NCBI RefSeq assembly: GCF_026537325.1
Contig: NZ_JAFNMJ010000002.1
Span: 310,001 to 374,000 of the forward strand
From: Bifidobacterium sp. B4142
GTDB lineage: Bacteria > Actinomycetota > Actinomycetes > Actinomycetales > Bifidobacteriaceae
Direction of reading: 5' to 3'
DNA: 64,000 nucleotides
Under the pieces are notes generated by a model, which was not told where the DNA came from, did not search any database, and saw only the letters and a list, made by a program, of their open reading frames with translations. Positions 56,484-64,000 of the stretch are shown here, in pieces. The stretch's first letter is position 1. Each line of letters opens with the position of its first letter. The position numbers and the translations under genes are program-made.

Positions 56484-57152
56484 ATGGCATCTGAAGAAGC
56501 GCAATTCGTAGCACGGGCCCGTCGACTGGCCGGCCCTCGTGGCCTGGCCGCCATGCCCACCGATCGCTATGTGCTGCCGCAGTTCGAGGAGCGCACCCCA
56601 TACGGCTACAAGCGTCAGGACCCCTACACCAGGCTCTTCGACGACAGGATCATCTTCATGGGCGTCCAGGTGGATGACACCTCCTCGGACGACATCATGG
56701 CCCAGCTCCTGGTTCTGGAGAGCCAGGATCCCAACCGCGACGTGATCATCTACATCAACTCGCCGGGGGGATCCATGACGGCCATGACCGCCATCTATGA
56801 CACCATGCAGTACATCAAGCCCGATGTGCAGACCGTCTGCCTGGGCCAGGCCGCCTCGGCTGCTGCCGTTCTTCTGGCCGCCGGGACCAAGGGCAAGCGT
56901 CTGATCCTGCCCAACGCCCGTGTGCTGATTCACCAGCCGGCCATGGAGCAGGACTTCGGCAAGGCCACCGAGATCGAGATCCAGGCCAAGGAGATGCTTC
57001 GCATGCGCACCTGGCTGGAGGAGACCCTGGCCAAGCACACCGGCCAGGATGTGGAGAAGATCCGCAAGGACATCGAGGTGGACACCATTCTGACCGCCCA
57101 GCAGGCCAAGGAATACGGGATGGTGGACGAGGTCCTGGAGCACCGCAATTAG
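56484..57152 (+). CDS. clpP2: ATP-dependent Clp protease proteolytic subunit ClpP2
   Basis: 222-residue second ClpP paralogue. Triad: Ser125 in GQAASAAAVLLA, His150 in ARVLIHQPA and Asp200 in KDIEVDTIL. The N-terminal extension of about 45 residues is typical of ClpP2. Its difference from ClpP1 (QAAS versus MAAS at the nucleophile elbow) matches the two actinobacterial subtypes. The start ATG has no strong Shine-Dalgarno and probably relies on coupling to clpP1, nine bases upstream. Confidence 0.95.
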   Translation: MASEEAQFVARARRLAGPRGLAAMPTDRYVLPQFEERTPYGYKRQDPYTRLFDDRIIFMGVQVDDTSSDDIMAQLLVLESQDPNRDVIIYINSPGGSMTAMTAIYDTMQYIKPDVQTVCLGQAASAAAVLLAAGTKGKRLILPNARVLIHQPAMEQDFGKATEIEIQAKEMLRMRTWLEETLAKHTGQDVEKIRKDIEVDTILTAQQAKEYGMVDEVLEHRN

Positions 57153-57178
57153 CTCTGGTGACTGCACGCATGATTGAT

Positions 57179-57227
57179 CGTCCGGATGGCGGCGGGCCCC
57201 TGGGACCCACGGCCTCCGGACGTTTTT
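57179..57227 (+). terminator. Rho-independent terminator after clpP2
   Basis: Perfect 8-bp arms CGTCCGGA (57179-57186) and TCCGGACG (57215-57222) enclose a GC-rich loop, followed by TTTTT (57223-57227). It suggests clpX has its own promoter. Confidence 0.8.
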
Positions 57228-57296
57228 GGCATCATGGACGATGCCGGTCATATATGATTTCGCCGATCCTTGCGGATGCTCCGGGAAGGGAGAGCC

Positions 57297-58610
57297 ATGG
57301 GCCGTGTGGTCAGCTACAATGACGGACTGAATCGCTGCGAGTTCTGCGGCAAGGACGAGCATCAGGTGCGCCGCCTGGTCAAGGGGCCTTCCTGCGCCAT
57401 CTGCGACGAATGCATACGTCTCTGCGCCCAGATCATCCAGGAGGATATGGCCAAGGATGCTGCCGACCAGCGGGTGACCCTGCCTGCACCCTCGAAGATA
57501 TTCGCCTATCTGAACAGGTATGTCATAGGCCAGGAGGCCGCCAAGCGCACCCTGTCGGTGGCGGTCTATAACCACTACAAGCGCGTCAATATGGACCTGG
57601 GCGACCGTGGCCGTGCTGCTGACATCGCATTGGAAGGCAAGGATGCGGTCCCACGCGTCCAGGTGGACAAGTCCAACATCCTGCTCATGGGGCCCACCGG
57701 CGTGGGCAAGACCTACCTGGCGAGAACCCTGTCCACCATCATGAACGTCCCCTTCGTCATTATGGATGCCACCAGCCTGACCGAGGCGGGGTATGTGGGC
57801 GAGGATGTGGAGTCCGTCCTGCAGGGGCTGCTCCAGGCTGCCGACGGCAACATGGACCTGGCCCAGCGGGGGATCATCTACATCGACGAGATCGATAAGA
57901 TCGCCAGGAAGTCTGGCGAGAACACCTCCATTACCCGGGACGTGTCCGGCGAGGGGGTCCAGCAGGCTCTGCTCAAGATCATCGAGGGCACCCAGGCCCG
58001 AGTGCCGGTCCAGGGTTCCCGGCGGCATGGGGATGTCCGCACGGTCGTCATGGACACAGCCAACATCCTCTTCATCTGCGGTGGCGCCTTTGTCGGTCTT
58101 GAGGAGATCGTCCGTCGGCGGCTGGGCCTGCGGGAGAGCGGATTCTCGGCTACTCAAGGGAATGACAAAGTGCCCGACGACCGGGTCATGAGCCAGGTCA
58201 GGGCCGAGGATCTGGAACAGTTTGGCCTGCTTCCTGAGTTCGTGGGGCGTCTGCCGGTCATATCCACTCTGGAGCCGCTGGGTGCCGATGAGCTGCGGCG
58301 GGTGCTGACCGAACCGGACAATGCCCTGGTTAACCAGTACCGGCGCATGTTCCTGGATGACGGGGCCGATCTGGTCTTCACTGATGCCGCTCTGGACCGT
58401 GTTGCTGCCATCGCACTGGAGCGTAAGGTGGGCGCCCGCGGGCTGCGCGGAATCATCGAGCACACCCTTGAGGCGACCATGTTTGAGCTGCCCGACAGGA
58501 CGGATGTCTCCCGTGTCGTGGTGGATGCCGACGCCGTGGACGGAACGGGATCGCCCCGGTATGAGACCGGGCAGGGAATGGCCGCAGCCGCTGGTCGCCG
58601 TTTGGCCTGA
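57297..58610 (+). CDS. clpX: ATP-dependent Clp protease ATPase subunit ClpX
   Basis: 437-residue AAA+ unfoldase that feeds substrates to ClpP. The N-terminal zinc-binding domain has four Cys (CEFCGKDEH...CAICDEC), followed by Walker A GPTGVGKTYLA, Walker B IIYIDEIDKIA, sensor IPEFVGRLPVI-type segment (LPEFVGRLPVI) and sensor 2 KVGARGLRGI. The ClpP-docking loop is replaced by an unusual GLRESGFSATQGN-region sequence. ATG 57297 has GGGAAGGGAG upstream. Confidence 0.96.
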   Translation: MGRVVSYNDGLNRCEFCGKDEHQVRRLVKGPSCAICDECIRLCAQIIQEDMAKDAADQRVTLPAPSKIFAYLNRYVIGQEAAKRTLSVAVYNHYKRVNMDLGDRGRAADIALEGKDAVPRVQVDKSNILLMGPTGVGKTYLARTLSTIMNVPFVIMDATSLTEAGYVGEDVESVLQGLLQAADGNMDLAQRGIIYIDEIDKIARKSGENTSITRDVSGEGVQQALLKIIEGTQARVPVQGSRRHGDVRTVVMDTANILFICGGAFVGLEEIVRRRLGLRESGFSATQGNDKVPDDRVMSQVRAEDLEQFGLLPEFVGRLPVISTLEPLGADELRRVLTEPDNALVNQYRRMFLDDGADLVFTDAALDRVAAIALERKVGARGLRGIIEHTLEATMFELPDRTDVSRVVVDADAVDGTGSPRYETGQGMAAAAGRRLA

Positions 58611-58679
58611 CCCCGCCACGATGAGCGCCGCTGTTGGCCGCGCCCGATAGGATGATCATTGATGCCGGAAGGAGGGCCC

Positions 58680-59618
58680 ATGGGTGCTCGTAGCGCTGTC
58701 GTGGTCACGCACAGCCGGGTCCGGGCAAGCGGCCACCTGGTGGATGAGGTCGAAGAGCAGCTGCGCCGGGACGGATTCCGTGTCTCGATTGTCGACAACA
58801 TCGCCGCCCCGGAATTTGGCAGTCCCAGCCAGCAGGTGGCTGACGACACCGAGATCGTCATCGTCCTAGGCGGCGATGGAACCATTCTGCGGGCTGCAGA
58901 GTTGGTCAAGGGCACCGAGGTCCCCATCCTGGGGGTCAATCTGGGTCATGTGGGGTTCCTGGCGGAGTTCGAGAGCTTCCAGATAGGGGAGGCCATTCGC
59001 CGGGTGGCTGATCATGACTACTCCATCGACGAGCGCATGGTGGCCCATGTGGACTTGTGGATACCCGGGGCCGATCGACCACTGAGCGACTGGGCCCTCA
59101 ACGACATGACCCTGGAACGATATGATCGGGGCAAGATGATCGAGGTATCGGTCCGAGTGGACGATGTGGAGATGAGCTCCTTCGGCTGCGACGGCATGAT
59201 TGTGGCCACCCCGACCGGATCGACGGCCTATGCCTTTTCGGTGGGCGGGCCCATCGTCTGGCCGGATGCGCAGTCGCTGCAGATGGTGCCCATAGCTGCC
59301 CATGCCCTCTTCGCCCGATCTCTGATCATCGGTCCAAAGTCGCAGTTCACCCTGGATATTCTGGGTGATTCCCAGTCGGCCGGCTGGATCTGCAATGACG
59401 GGCGCCGTCAGCGGCCAGTGCCCAAGCGGTCCCGCATCGTGGTGCGGCAGTCCCACGATATTCTGCGGCTGGCCAGGCTGTCCGGGGTGCCCTTCACCAG
59501 ACGGCTGGTTTCCAAGTTCGATCTGCCGGTGGTCGGCTGGAGGGAGCAGCATCGCCCCTCGGCAGCTGCGAATGGACAGGGCCAGGGGGAGTCGCAGGAG
59601 TCGAACAAGGAGCACTGA
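58680..59618 (+). CDS. nadK: NAD kinase
   Basis: 312-residue ATP-dependent kinase producing NADP from NAD. GGDGTILRA is the catalytic GGDG motif; NLGHVGFLAEF and GMIVATPTGSTAYAFSVGGPI are the conserved binding blocks. ATG 58680 is placed by AAGGAGG upstream, with an earlier in-frame ATG at 58659. The stop overlaps the recN start (TGATG), so the two genes form an operon, a common actinobacterial arrangement. Confidence 0.95.
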   Translation: MGARSAVVVTHSRVRASGHLVDEVEEQLRRDGFRVSIVDNIAAPEFGSPSQQVADDTEIVIVLGGDGTILRAAELVKGTEVPILGVNLGHVGFLAEFESFQIGEAIRRVADHDYSIDERMVAHVDLWIPGADRPLSDWALNDMTLERYDRGKMIEVSVRVDDVEMSSFGCDGMIVATPTGSTAYAFSVGGPIVWPDAQSLQMVPIAAHALFARSLIIGPKSQFTLDILGDSQSAGWICNDGRRQRPVPKRSRIVVRQSHDILRLARLSGVPFTRRLVSKFDLPVVGWREQHRPSAAANGQGQGESQESNKEH

Positions 59619-61390
59619 TGCTGGAAGAGCTGGAAGTACGAGACTTGGGTCCCATCCATCATGCCCTGCTGCGGCCTGCTGCTGGCATGACGGCCATCAC
59701 GGGGGAGACCGGGGCTGGCAAGTCCATGCTGCTCAACGCCATCAGGCTGATCTCGGGGTCCACTGCCCGCCCCCAACTGGTGTCACCTGGAGCCCGTGAG
59801 TCCTGGGTGCAGGGGATTTTTGATGCCGGAACAGCGGGAGCTGAGAATCCAGTGACCGCTGCCATCACCGAGGCTGGTCTGCCCTTGGAGGATGAGGGGC
59901 AGATCTTTCTGGCGAGGACCATGCCTGTCAAGGGGCGTTCCCGTGCCGCCCTGAACGGCAGGACGGCACCTCGTGGTCTGCTGGAGGAGGTGGCTGGCAT
60001 GCTGGTCACCGTCCATGGCCAGGCGGATCAGATGCGTATGGCCAGTCCGGCCCGGCAGCGCGAATTTTTGGATGCCTATGCCGGTGACGGCCCGCAGCTG
60101 GAGGCCTTTTCCAAGGCCTTCCGGCAGTACCGACAGGCCCAGGACCATCTGGAGGAGCTGCGCAATCAGCAGTCCGGTGCTATGGCTCAGGCTGATTATC
60201 TTCGCGAATCCATCGCCCGGATCGACCGGGTCGACCCCCATTCCGGCGAGGATCGTGAACTCAAGGCTCAGCGGGACAGGATCGAGCACGCTGCCCAGAT
60301 CAGTCAGGGCGTCATGGCTGCACTGTCTGCCCTGGACTCCGGCCAGATCGACCCTGACGCCGACGCGCCATCGGCCACGGCTCTGGTTGAGCGGGCCATT
60401 GCTGCCCTGGAGGGCATCGGTGTGGAGGGGGTCTTTCAGGAGTCGGCCCAGCGGCTGCGCGCGCTCAATGCAGACCTGTCTGACCTGGTCTTCACCCTGA
60501 GCAGCCAGCTGGACGACGAAGGCCAGGAGAGCGATCTGGACAAGATCAATGCTCGCATTCACGATCTGGATGAGCTGACCCGACGCTGGGGGCCGGACAT
60601 CGACGATGTTCTGGCCTGGCGCAAGAAGGCTGCATTTGAGCTTGAGGACATGGATGCCTCACCCGAGAAGCTGGATGAGCTCCAAGGTCAGGTTGAGCAG
60701 CTTCGCGGAACCGCCTTGAAGGCTGCCCGGGCTCTGTCTGCGTCACGGGCCAAGGCTGCACGAAGGCTGAGCGATCTTGTCGACGGCGAATTGCGCTCCC
60801 TGGCCATGGCGGGCGCTGGGCTGGAGATCCGTGTCAGACCACGCCAGGACCAGGCTATGGACGCGCATGGTCTGGATCAGATCGACTTTCTCTTCAGACC
60901 ATATCCAGGTTCGGACCTTCTGCCCATGGGCAAGAGCGCCTCGGGCGGCGAACTCAGCCGACTCATGCTGGCCCTGGAGCTGGTGGCCGCTGAAAGTCGG
61001 ACATCACCGGGACCTGACAGACCTGGCGATGGGCGTACTGGCCTTGGTACCCAGGTCGTCGAGCCGGCGATGACCTTCATCTTCGACGAGGTGGACGCCG
61101 GAGTCGGTGGTCGGGCTGCCGTCGAGCTGGGTCGCCGTCTGTCCCGGTTGGCGGTCACTGCCCAGGTGATCGTGGTCACCCACCTGCCGCAGGTGGCTTC
61201 CTGGGCCGATCGCCAGTTCGTCGTAGCCAAGGGCCGGGAGGGTGGCGATGCCGTAGAGACCTTGGTCCACCAGGTAGAAGGCAAAGACCGAGAGCGGGAG
61301 ATCGCCCGGATGCTGGCCGGCAGCGAGTCCGCAACCTCCTTAAAGCACGCCCGAGAGCTTCTGTCCTCCAGCAGACTCCAGCACCGATAA
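59618..61390 (+). CDS. recN: DNA repair protein RecN
   Basis: 590-residue SMC-like ATPase acting in double-strand break repair. Walker A is GETGAGKS (29-36). The central region is a coiled coil (about 160-385). The C-terminal half-site has signature SASGGELSRLMLALELV and Walker B FIFDEVDAGVGGRAA. A Pro/Gly/Arg-rich insertion (about 465-485) separates signature and Walker B. It overlaps nadK by one base. Confidence 0.95.
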   Translation: MLEELEVRDLGPIHHALLRPAAGMTAITGETGAGKSMLLNAIRLISGSTARPQLVSPGARESWVQGIFDAGTAGAENPVTAAITEAGLPLEDEGQIFLARTMPVKGRSRAALNGRTAPRGLLEEVAGMLVTVHGQADQMRMASPARQREFLDAYAGDGPQLEAFSKAFRQYRQAQDHLEELRNQQSGAMAQADYLRESIARIDRVDPHSGEDRELKAQRDRIEHAAQISQGVMAALSALDSGQIDPDADAPSATALVERAIAALEGIGVEGVFQESAQRLRALNADLSDLVFTLSSQLDDEGQESDLDKINARIHDLDELTRRWGPDIDDVLAWRKKAAFELEDMDASPEKLDELQGQVEQLRGTALKAARALSASRAKAARRLSDLVDGELRSLAMAGAGLEIRVRPRQDQAMDAHGLDQIDFLFRPYPGSDLLPMGKSASGGELSRLMLALELVAAESRTSPGPDRPGDGRTGLGTQVVEPAMTFIFDEVDAGVGGRAAVELGRRLSRLAVTAQVIVVTHLPQVASWADRQFVVAKGREGGDAVETLVHQVEGKDREREIARMLAGSESATSLKHARELLSSSRLQHR

Positions 61391-61832
61391 GTCTGGTTGC
61401 CACCTGCACTTTGTCGTGCCAAAGTCCGTCGATTTGACGGCTGTGACAAGTTTCAGCGACTTTGTTGTCTGTTGCAACCGTTCTGCTGTGTGCTCCATAT
61501 CCATCATTCCTTTGCTTTTCATCCTGATGCCATAGCTGTAGGCAATCGGCAGCTGATGGCCGTGCGGCAACGATTATGCTGGATTTTCGTTGATGACACC
61601 GTATCCGCCCTCGGTATGAGCAATACGGCGTTGACCTGTTCCAAATGGATTTTGTTCGAAGTTGTGGTCGGCCGGGATTTCTGTACCACAGCGCTGTTCC
61701 ACCGAATCTGTGAATCATGACCTCAGCAGATCATTGGAGCGTTTGTCTTCATGGCTAAACTGTTATAGTGTATATATGAACACCGGCACAGCTCAGCCAG
61801 GGTCGTGCTGACAATCAATGAAAGGGGCTTGG
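61391..61832. other. Non-coding, comparatively A/T-rich gap between recN and the GntR operon
   Basis: 442 bases with no supported gene. At the left are two adjacent small hairpins: ACTTTG-(6)-CAAAGT at 61408-61425 and CCGTC-(5)-GACGG at 61426-61440. The middle shows nothing recognisable; the open frames there have no Shine-Dalgarno and do not look like proteins I know. At the right is the gntR promoter/operator (61743-61783). Confidence 0.5.
61743..61783 (+). promoter_or_regulatory. Promoter and probable operator of the GntR-ABC operon
   Basis: A 16-base imperfect palindrome (61768-61783, arms GTGT/ACAC around an ATAT core; 12 of 16 bases match their complement) overlaps TATATA (61771-61776) and follows TATAGT (61764-61769). 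-35-like elements TTGTCT (61743-61748) and TTCATG (61748-61753) lie upstream; TTCATG is 17 bases from TATATA. The GTGTA/TACAC-type ends are typical of YtrA-class GntR sites. Confidence 0.5.
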
Positions 61833-62240
61833 ATGAAGCTGATCATCTCATCCCTGTCCGGACAGCCGATTTATCGGCAGATCGAGGACCAGATACGTTC
61901 GGCCATCCTGACCGGAGACCTGAAAGCGGGGGAGGGACTGCCTTCTCTGCGACATCTCTCGCAGGAGCTCAGGGTGTCCGTGCTGACCGTGACCCGCGCC
62001 TATACCGAACTCGCCCAAGAGGGCTTGGTGGAGAACATCCAAGGCAAGGGGACCTTCGTGGCCGACAGCGGCGACAAGGTCATGCGGCAGCATCTGGAGA
62101 ACCGAGTGCAGTCCCTGCTGGGGGAGGCAGTCGATACGGCTCGTCGGGCCGGCATGGAGCCGGACCGGATTCGCGGCCTGCTCGACGGCCTGCTCGGCAA
62201 CAGGGGTTCTGCACCCGCGTCCGAAGAAGGAAAGGAATAG
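61833..62240 (+). CDS. GntR family transcriptional regulator (YtrA subfamily)
   Basis: 135-residue regulator consisting of a GntR winged helix (QPIYRQIEDQIRSAILTGDLKAGEGLPSLRHLSQELRVSVLTVTRAYTELAQEGLVENIQGKGTFVA) and a short helical C-terminal part, the form typical of YtrA regulators that control adjacent ABC transporters. ATG 61833 has AAAGGGG five bases upstream. Probably an autorepressor of the three-gene operon. Confidence 0.9.
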   Translation: MKLIISSLSGQPIYRQIEDQIRSAILTGDLKAGEGLPSLRHLSQELRVSVLTVTRAYTELAQEGLVENIQGKGTFVADSGDKVMRQHLENRVQSLLGEAVDTARRAGMEPDRIRGLLDGLLGNRGSAPASEEGKE

Positions 62241-62244
62241 GAGT

Positions 62245-63219
62245 ATGCGTGCATCACCGCCGATGACAACTTCCGGTGAAGAGGTCGACTATGCCCTGCG
62301 CGTCAGTGACCTGGGGAAAAGCTACGTCAAGGCTGACGGCACGGGATTCCGCCTGCAGCAGGTCACCATGGACCTGCCCATGGGCTACATCATGGGATTG
62401 ATAGGCCCCAATGGTGCAGGCAAATCCACCCTGATCCGGCTCTTGCTGAACATGACCCGTCGAGACAGCGGAGCAATCAGCATTCTGGGCCGCGATCCCT
62501 CGAGTCAGGAGGAGGAGGTCAAAGCGGATCTGGGCGTGGTCTTCGATTCCATCTATTTCCTTGAGGCGTGGAAGGTCAAGGCCGTCGAGCCAGTGATGGC
62601 ACCCATGTATCCCTCTTGGAGCAGTGATCGCTATCAGGACTATCTGCGTCGGTTCGGTCTGCAAGAAAACCGCAAAATCGGCAAGCTCTCCCGCGGCATG
62701 CAGATGAAACTGATGCTGGCTGTCGCCCTCAGCCACGACGCAAGGCTCTTGATTCTGGATGAGCCCACCAGTGGTCTGGATGTCCTGGCCAGGGACGAGC
62801 TCATGGATATTCTGCTGGACTACATCGGTGACGGTCGTCATTCCGTGCTGTTCTCCACGCACATCACTGCGGATCTTGAACGGGTGGCTGATTTCGTTAC
62901 CTACATCAATCGAGGGTCTGTCTTCTACACCGGCCCCAAGGATGAGTTGATGGAGGCTTTCCAGATAGTGAGAGGAGGGCCGGACGATTTGGCTAGAGCA
63001 CAAATGCCGCATCTGATGGGCTTGCAGCGTTCCGCCACGGGTTTCGAGGCTTTGGTTCCTACTGAACGCTTGAAGGATTTTCTGGCATCGGCTTCTCCTG
63101 CCGCCGTGGAGCCTTCGGATGGCCGCTACCTGGTAGAGCGGGCCGACTTCGACAACATCATCAGACTGACCGCGGGCTCACCTTCCGCGACCGACAGGAA
63201 TAAGGAGATGGAGTCATGA
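62245..63219 (+). CDS. ABC transporter ATP-binding protein
   Basis: 324-residue ATPase of the ABC-2/exporter-type class, with Walker A GPNGAGKSTL, signature LSRGMQMKLMLAVAL, Walker B LLILDEPTSGLDVLA and the FSTHITADLE switch. The SRGM form of the signature (instead of SGGQ) is usual in this class. The C-terminal about 90 residues form an accessory domain. Genes of this kind beside YtrA regulators are often linked to cell-envelope stress or antibiotic response; the substrate is unknown. It begins four bases after the gntR stop codon. Confidence 0.9.
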   Translation: MRASPPMTTSGEEVDYALRVSDLGKSYVKADGTGFRLQQVTMDLPMGYIMGLIGPNGAGKSTLIRLLLNMTRRDSGAISILGRDPSSQEEEVKADLGVVFDSIYFLEAWKVKAVEPVMAPMYPSWSSDRYQDYLRRFGLQENRKIGKLSRGMQMKLMLAVALSHDARLLILDEPTSGLDVLARDELMDILLDYIGDGRHSVLFSTHITADLERVADFVTYINRGSVFYTGPKDELMEAFQIVRGGPDDLARAQMPHLMGLQRSATGFEALVPTERLKDFLASASPAAVEPSDGRYLVERADFDNIIRLTAGSPSATDRNKEMES

Positions 63220-63932
63220 AGGCGATAGCCAAGCAGATCAGGTTGGACATGCAACGTTTCTCAGGAACAGGGAGACCTTGGGTTGGTGTGCTGATTTACA
63301 TGTCCGTGCCCTGCATCGGAATCCTGCTGAACCTAGTCATGGCCCTGACAGGCAATGATGGGGAAGATGCAAGGACCGCCTTGACGGGAGCAGTGGCCGG
63401 CATGGGAATCGGACTGATTGTGGGCCAAGTATTCGGCTTGTTCGCCGATTTCAACAATATGGCAATTCGGTTGAACGGTCTGCTGCCCATAACACGTGAT
63501 CACCAGGTATTCGGACGCTATGCCGCTGTAATTCTGCTGGTTCTGGTTCAGTCTTGCGGCTATGCAGTATTTTTCTTCTACACTACTGATTCATTTTTGC
63601 ATGGTCGGGACCATTGGCACGATACTGTCTTGTTTGCTCTGGGGTTGTTCCTGTTGGAATCTTTACTCTTTGCAGTAGCTACGCCCTTGTTTTATTGGCT
63701 GGAACCAGTTAAGGCAATGATAGTCTTCCTGGCGCTTCTTGGTTTGGTACCCATCATGGTCCTTATCGGCAGTTTGCTGCCCGTGGACTGGGGGACCTTC
63801 TGGAATTCAATCATGCAATTTTTGACATCCGACCTGTGGCGGCCAGTGCTCCTCGGGCTGGCCTTGATTCTGGCGGTTGAAATGGTTTCGATAGTCTTAT
63901 CTCGCAAGGTCTATGTCAGGAAGGAGATCTGA
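63216..63932 (+). CDS. ABC transporter permease (ABC-2 type)
   Basis: 238-residue membrane protein with about six hydrophobic segments (for example VGVLIYMSVPCIGILLNLVMAL and PVLLGLALILAVEMVSIVL). It contains FADFNNMAIRLNGLLPITRDHQVFGRY, a cytoplasmic loop also found in bacterial ABC-2 permeases of this type. It overlaps the ATPase gene by four bases (ATGA) and is the last gene of the operon. Its 3' half is visibly less GC-rich than most of the window. Confidence 0.85.
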   Translation: MKAIAKQIRLDMQRFSGTGRPWVGVLIYMSVPCIGILLNLVMALTGNDGEDARTALTGAVAGMGIGLIVGQVFGLFADFNNMAIRLNGLLPITRDHQVFGRYAAVILLVLVQSCGYAVFFFYTTDSFLHGRDHWHDTVLFALGLFLLESLLFAVATPLFYWLEPVKAMIVFLALLGLVPIMVLIGSLLPVDWGTFWNSIMQFLTSDLWRPVLLGLALILAVEMVSIVLSRKVYVRKEI

Positions 63933-63949
63933 GCCGATTCGCTCAGGCT

Positions 63950-64000
63950 TCAGGACTGCATGACCGCGTGGCGGACGTAGTCGGACATGTCCCCTGGATC
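63950..64000 (-). CDS. 3' end of an unidentified minus-strand gene (partial)
   Basis: A minus-strand frame enters from the right edge and ends at TGA (63950-63952), encoding the last 16 residues DPGDMSDYVRHAVMQS. The position, just past the convergent permease stop with an 17-base gap, fits a real gene, but the fragment is too short to identify. Confidence 0.35.
   Translation of the reverse strand, partial: DPGDMSDYVRHAVMQS

Noticed and set aside
55866-58619. 917-codon minus-strand frame opposite clpP1-clpP2-clpX
   Set aside because: It runs antisense to three intact, recognisable genes and through a rho-independent terminator.
61340-61498. Minus-strand 52-codon frame with AAAGGA upstream, antisense to the recN 3' end
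   Set aside because: Half of it lies within recN, where the opposite strand is clearly coding. The peptide resembles no family I know, and no promoter was found.
61397-61720. 107-codon plus-strand Cys-rich frame in the recN-gntR gap
   Set aside because: It lacks a Shine-Dalgarno, its composition is unlike its neighbours, and the product does not resemble a folded protein. Treated as non-coding.

Overview
The window is a 64 kb chromosomal segment of a high-GC Actinobacterium, almost certainly a Bifidobacterium. The evidence is the combination of a pflB/pflA pair, an MtrA-MtrB-LpqB operon, SepH, a DUF4193 protein, two tandem clpP genes between tig and clpX, a FruEKFG-type fructose ABC transporter, and SepH/ParC/Lhr/Rel families of actinobacterial type. 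I did not resolve the species. The segment is mostly core genome: no insertion sequence, prophage, integrase, CRISPR array, rRNA or tRNA was seen.

Layout. 1-8655: topoisomerase IV parE (5' truncated by the window edge), the giant helicase lhr, and parC on the opposite strand. 8761-16061: an alkaline-phosphatase-superfamily enzyme convergent with sepH, then DUF4193-dut-rel, convergent with a DUF349 protein across a strong shared hairpin. 16146-19373: hisS and aspS. 19504-23096: a glutamate/glutamine-type ABC transporter. 23171-25774: a DUF3516 helicase. 25785-28111: a second amino-acid ABC system in which the binding protein and permease are fused. 28356-32808: rarA, an MFS transporter convergent with a MarR regulator, and a HAD hydrolase. 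32929-37018: mtrA-mtrB-lpqB, joined by stop/start overlaps. 37200-41945: fruE, then fruK-fruF-fruG. 42025-45162 (minus strand): a tetR-yccF pair, then ppi-vsr-Gfo/Idh oxidoreductase. 45369-49068: a DHA2 efflux pump divergent from tetR, nadE, and a small protein. 49311-52666: pflB and pflA with a terminator between them. 52995-54281: an RNase D homologue. 54331-58610: tig-clpP1-clpP2-clpX. 58680-61390: nadK-recN. 61833-63932: a GntR(YtrA)-ABC ATPase-ABC permease operon. The last 51 bases hold the 3' end of a minus-strand gene.

How the genes work together. The window covers anaerobic pyruvate cleavage (PflB and its activase), NAD(P) supply (NadE, NadK), fructose and amino-acid import, the stringent response (Rel), envelope and division control (MtrAB-LpqB, SepH), protein quality control (Tig-ClpP1P2-ClpX) and DNA repair (RecN, RarA, Lhr, Vsr).

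I found no clear-cut novel multi-gene system. The most interesting signals are regulatory or architectural: a palindrome with interleaved -10 elements between hisS and the DUF349 gene; five degenerate 16-bp repeats upstream of the RNase D gene; an orphan vsr in an overlapping ppi-vsr-oxidoreductase cluster; well-formed operator/promoter composites at the tetR/efflux and gntR genes; and a TGTGA-N6-TCACG site upstream of pflB.
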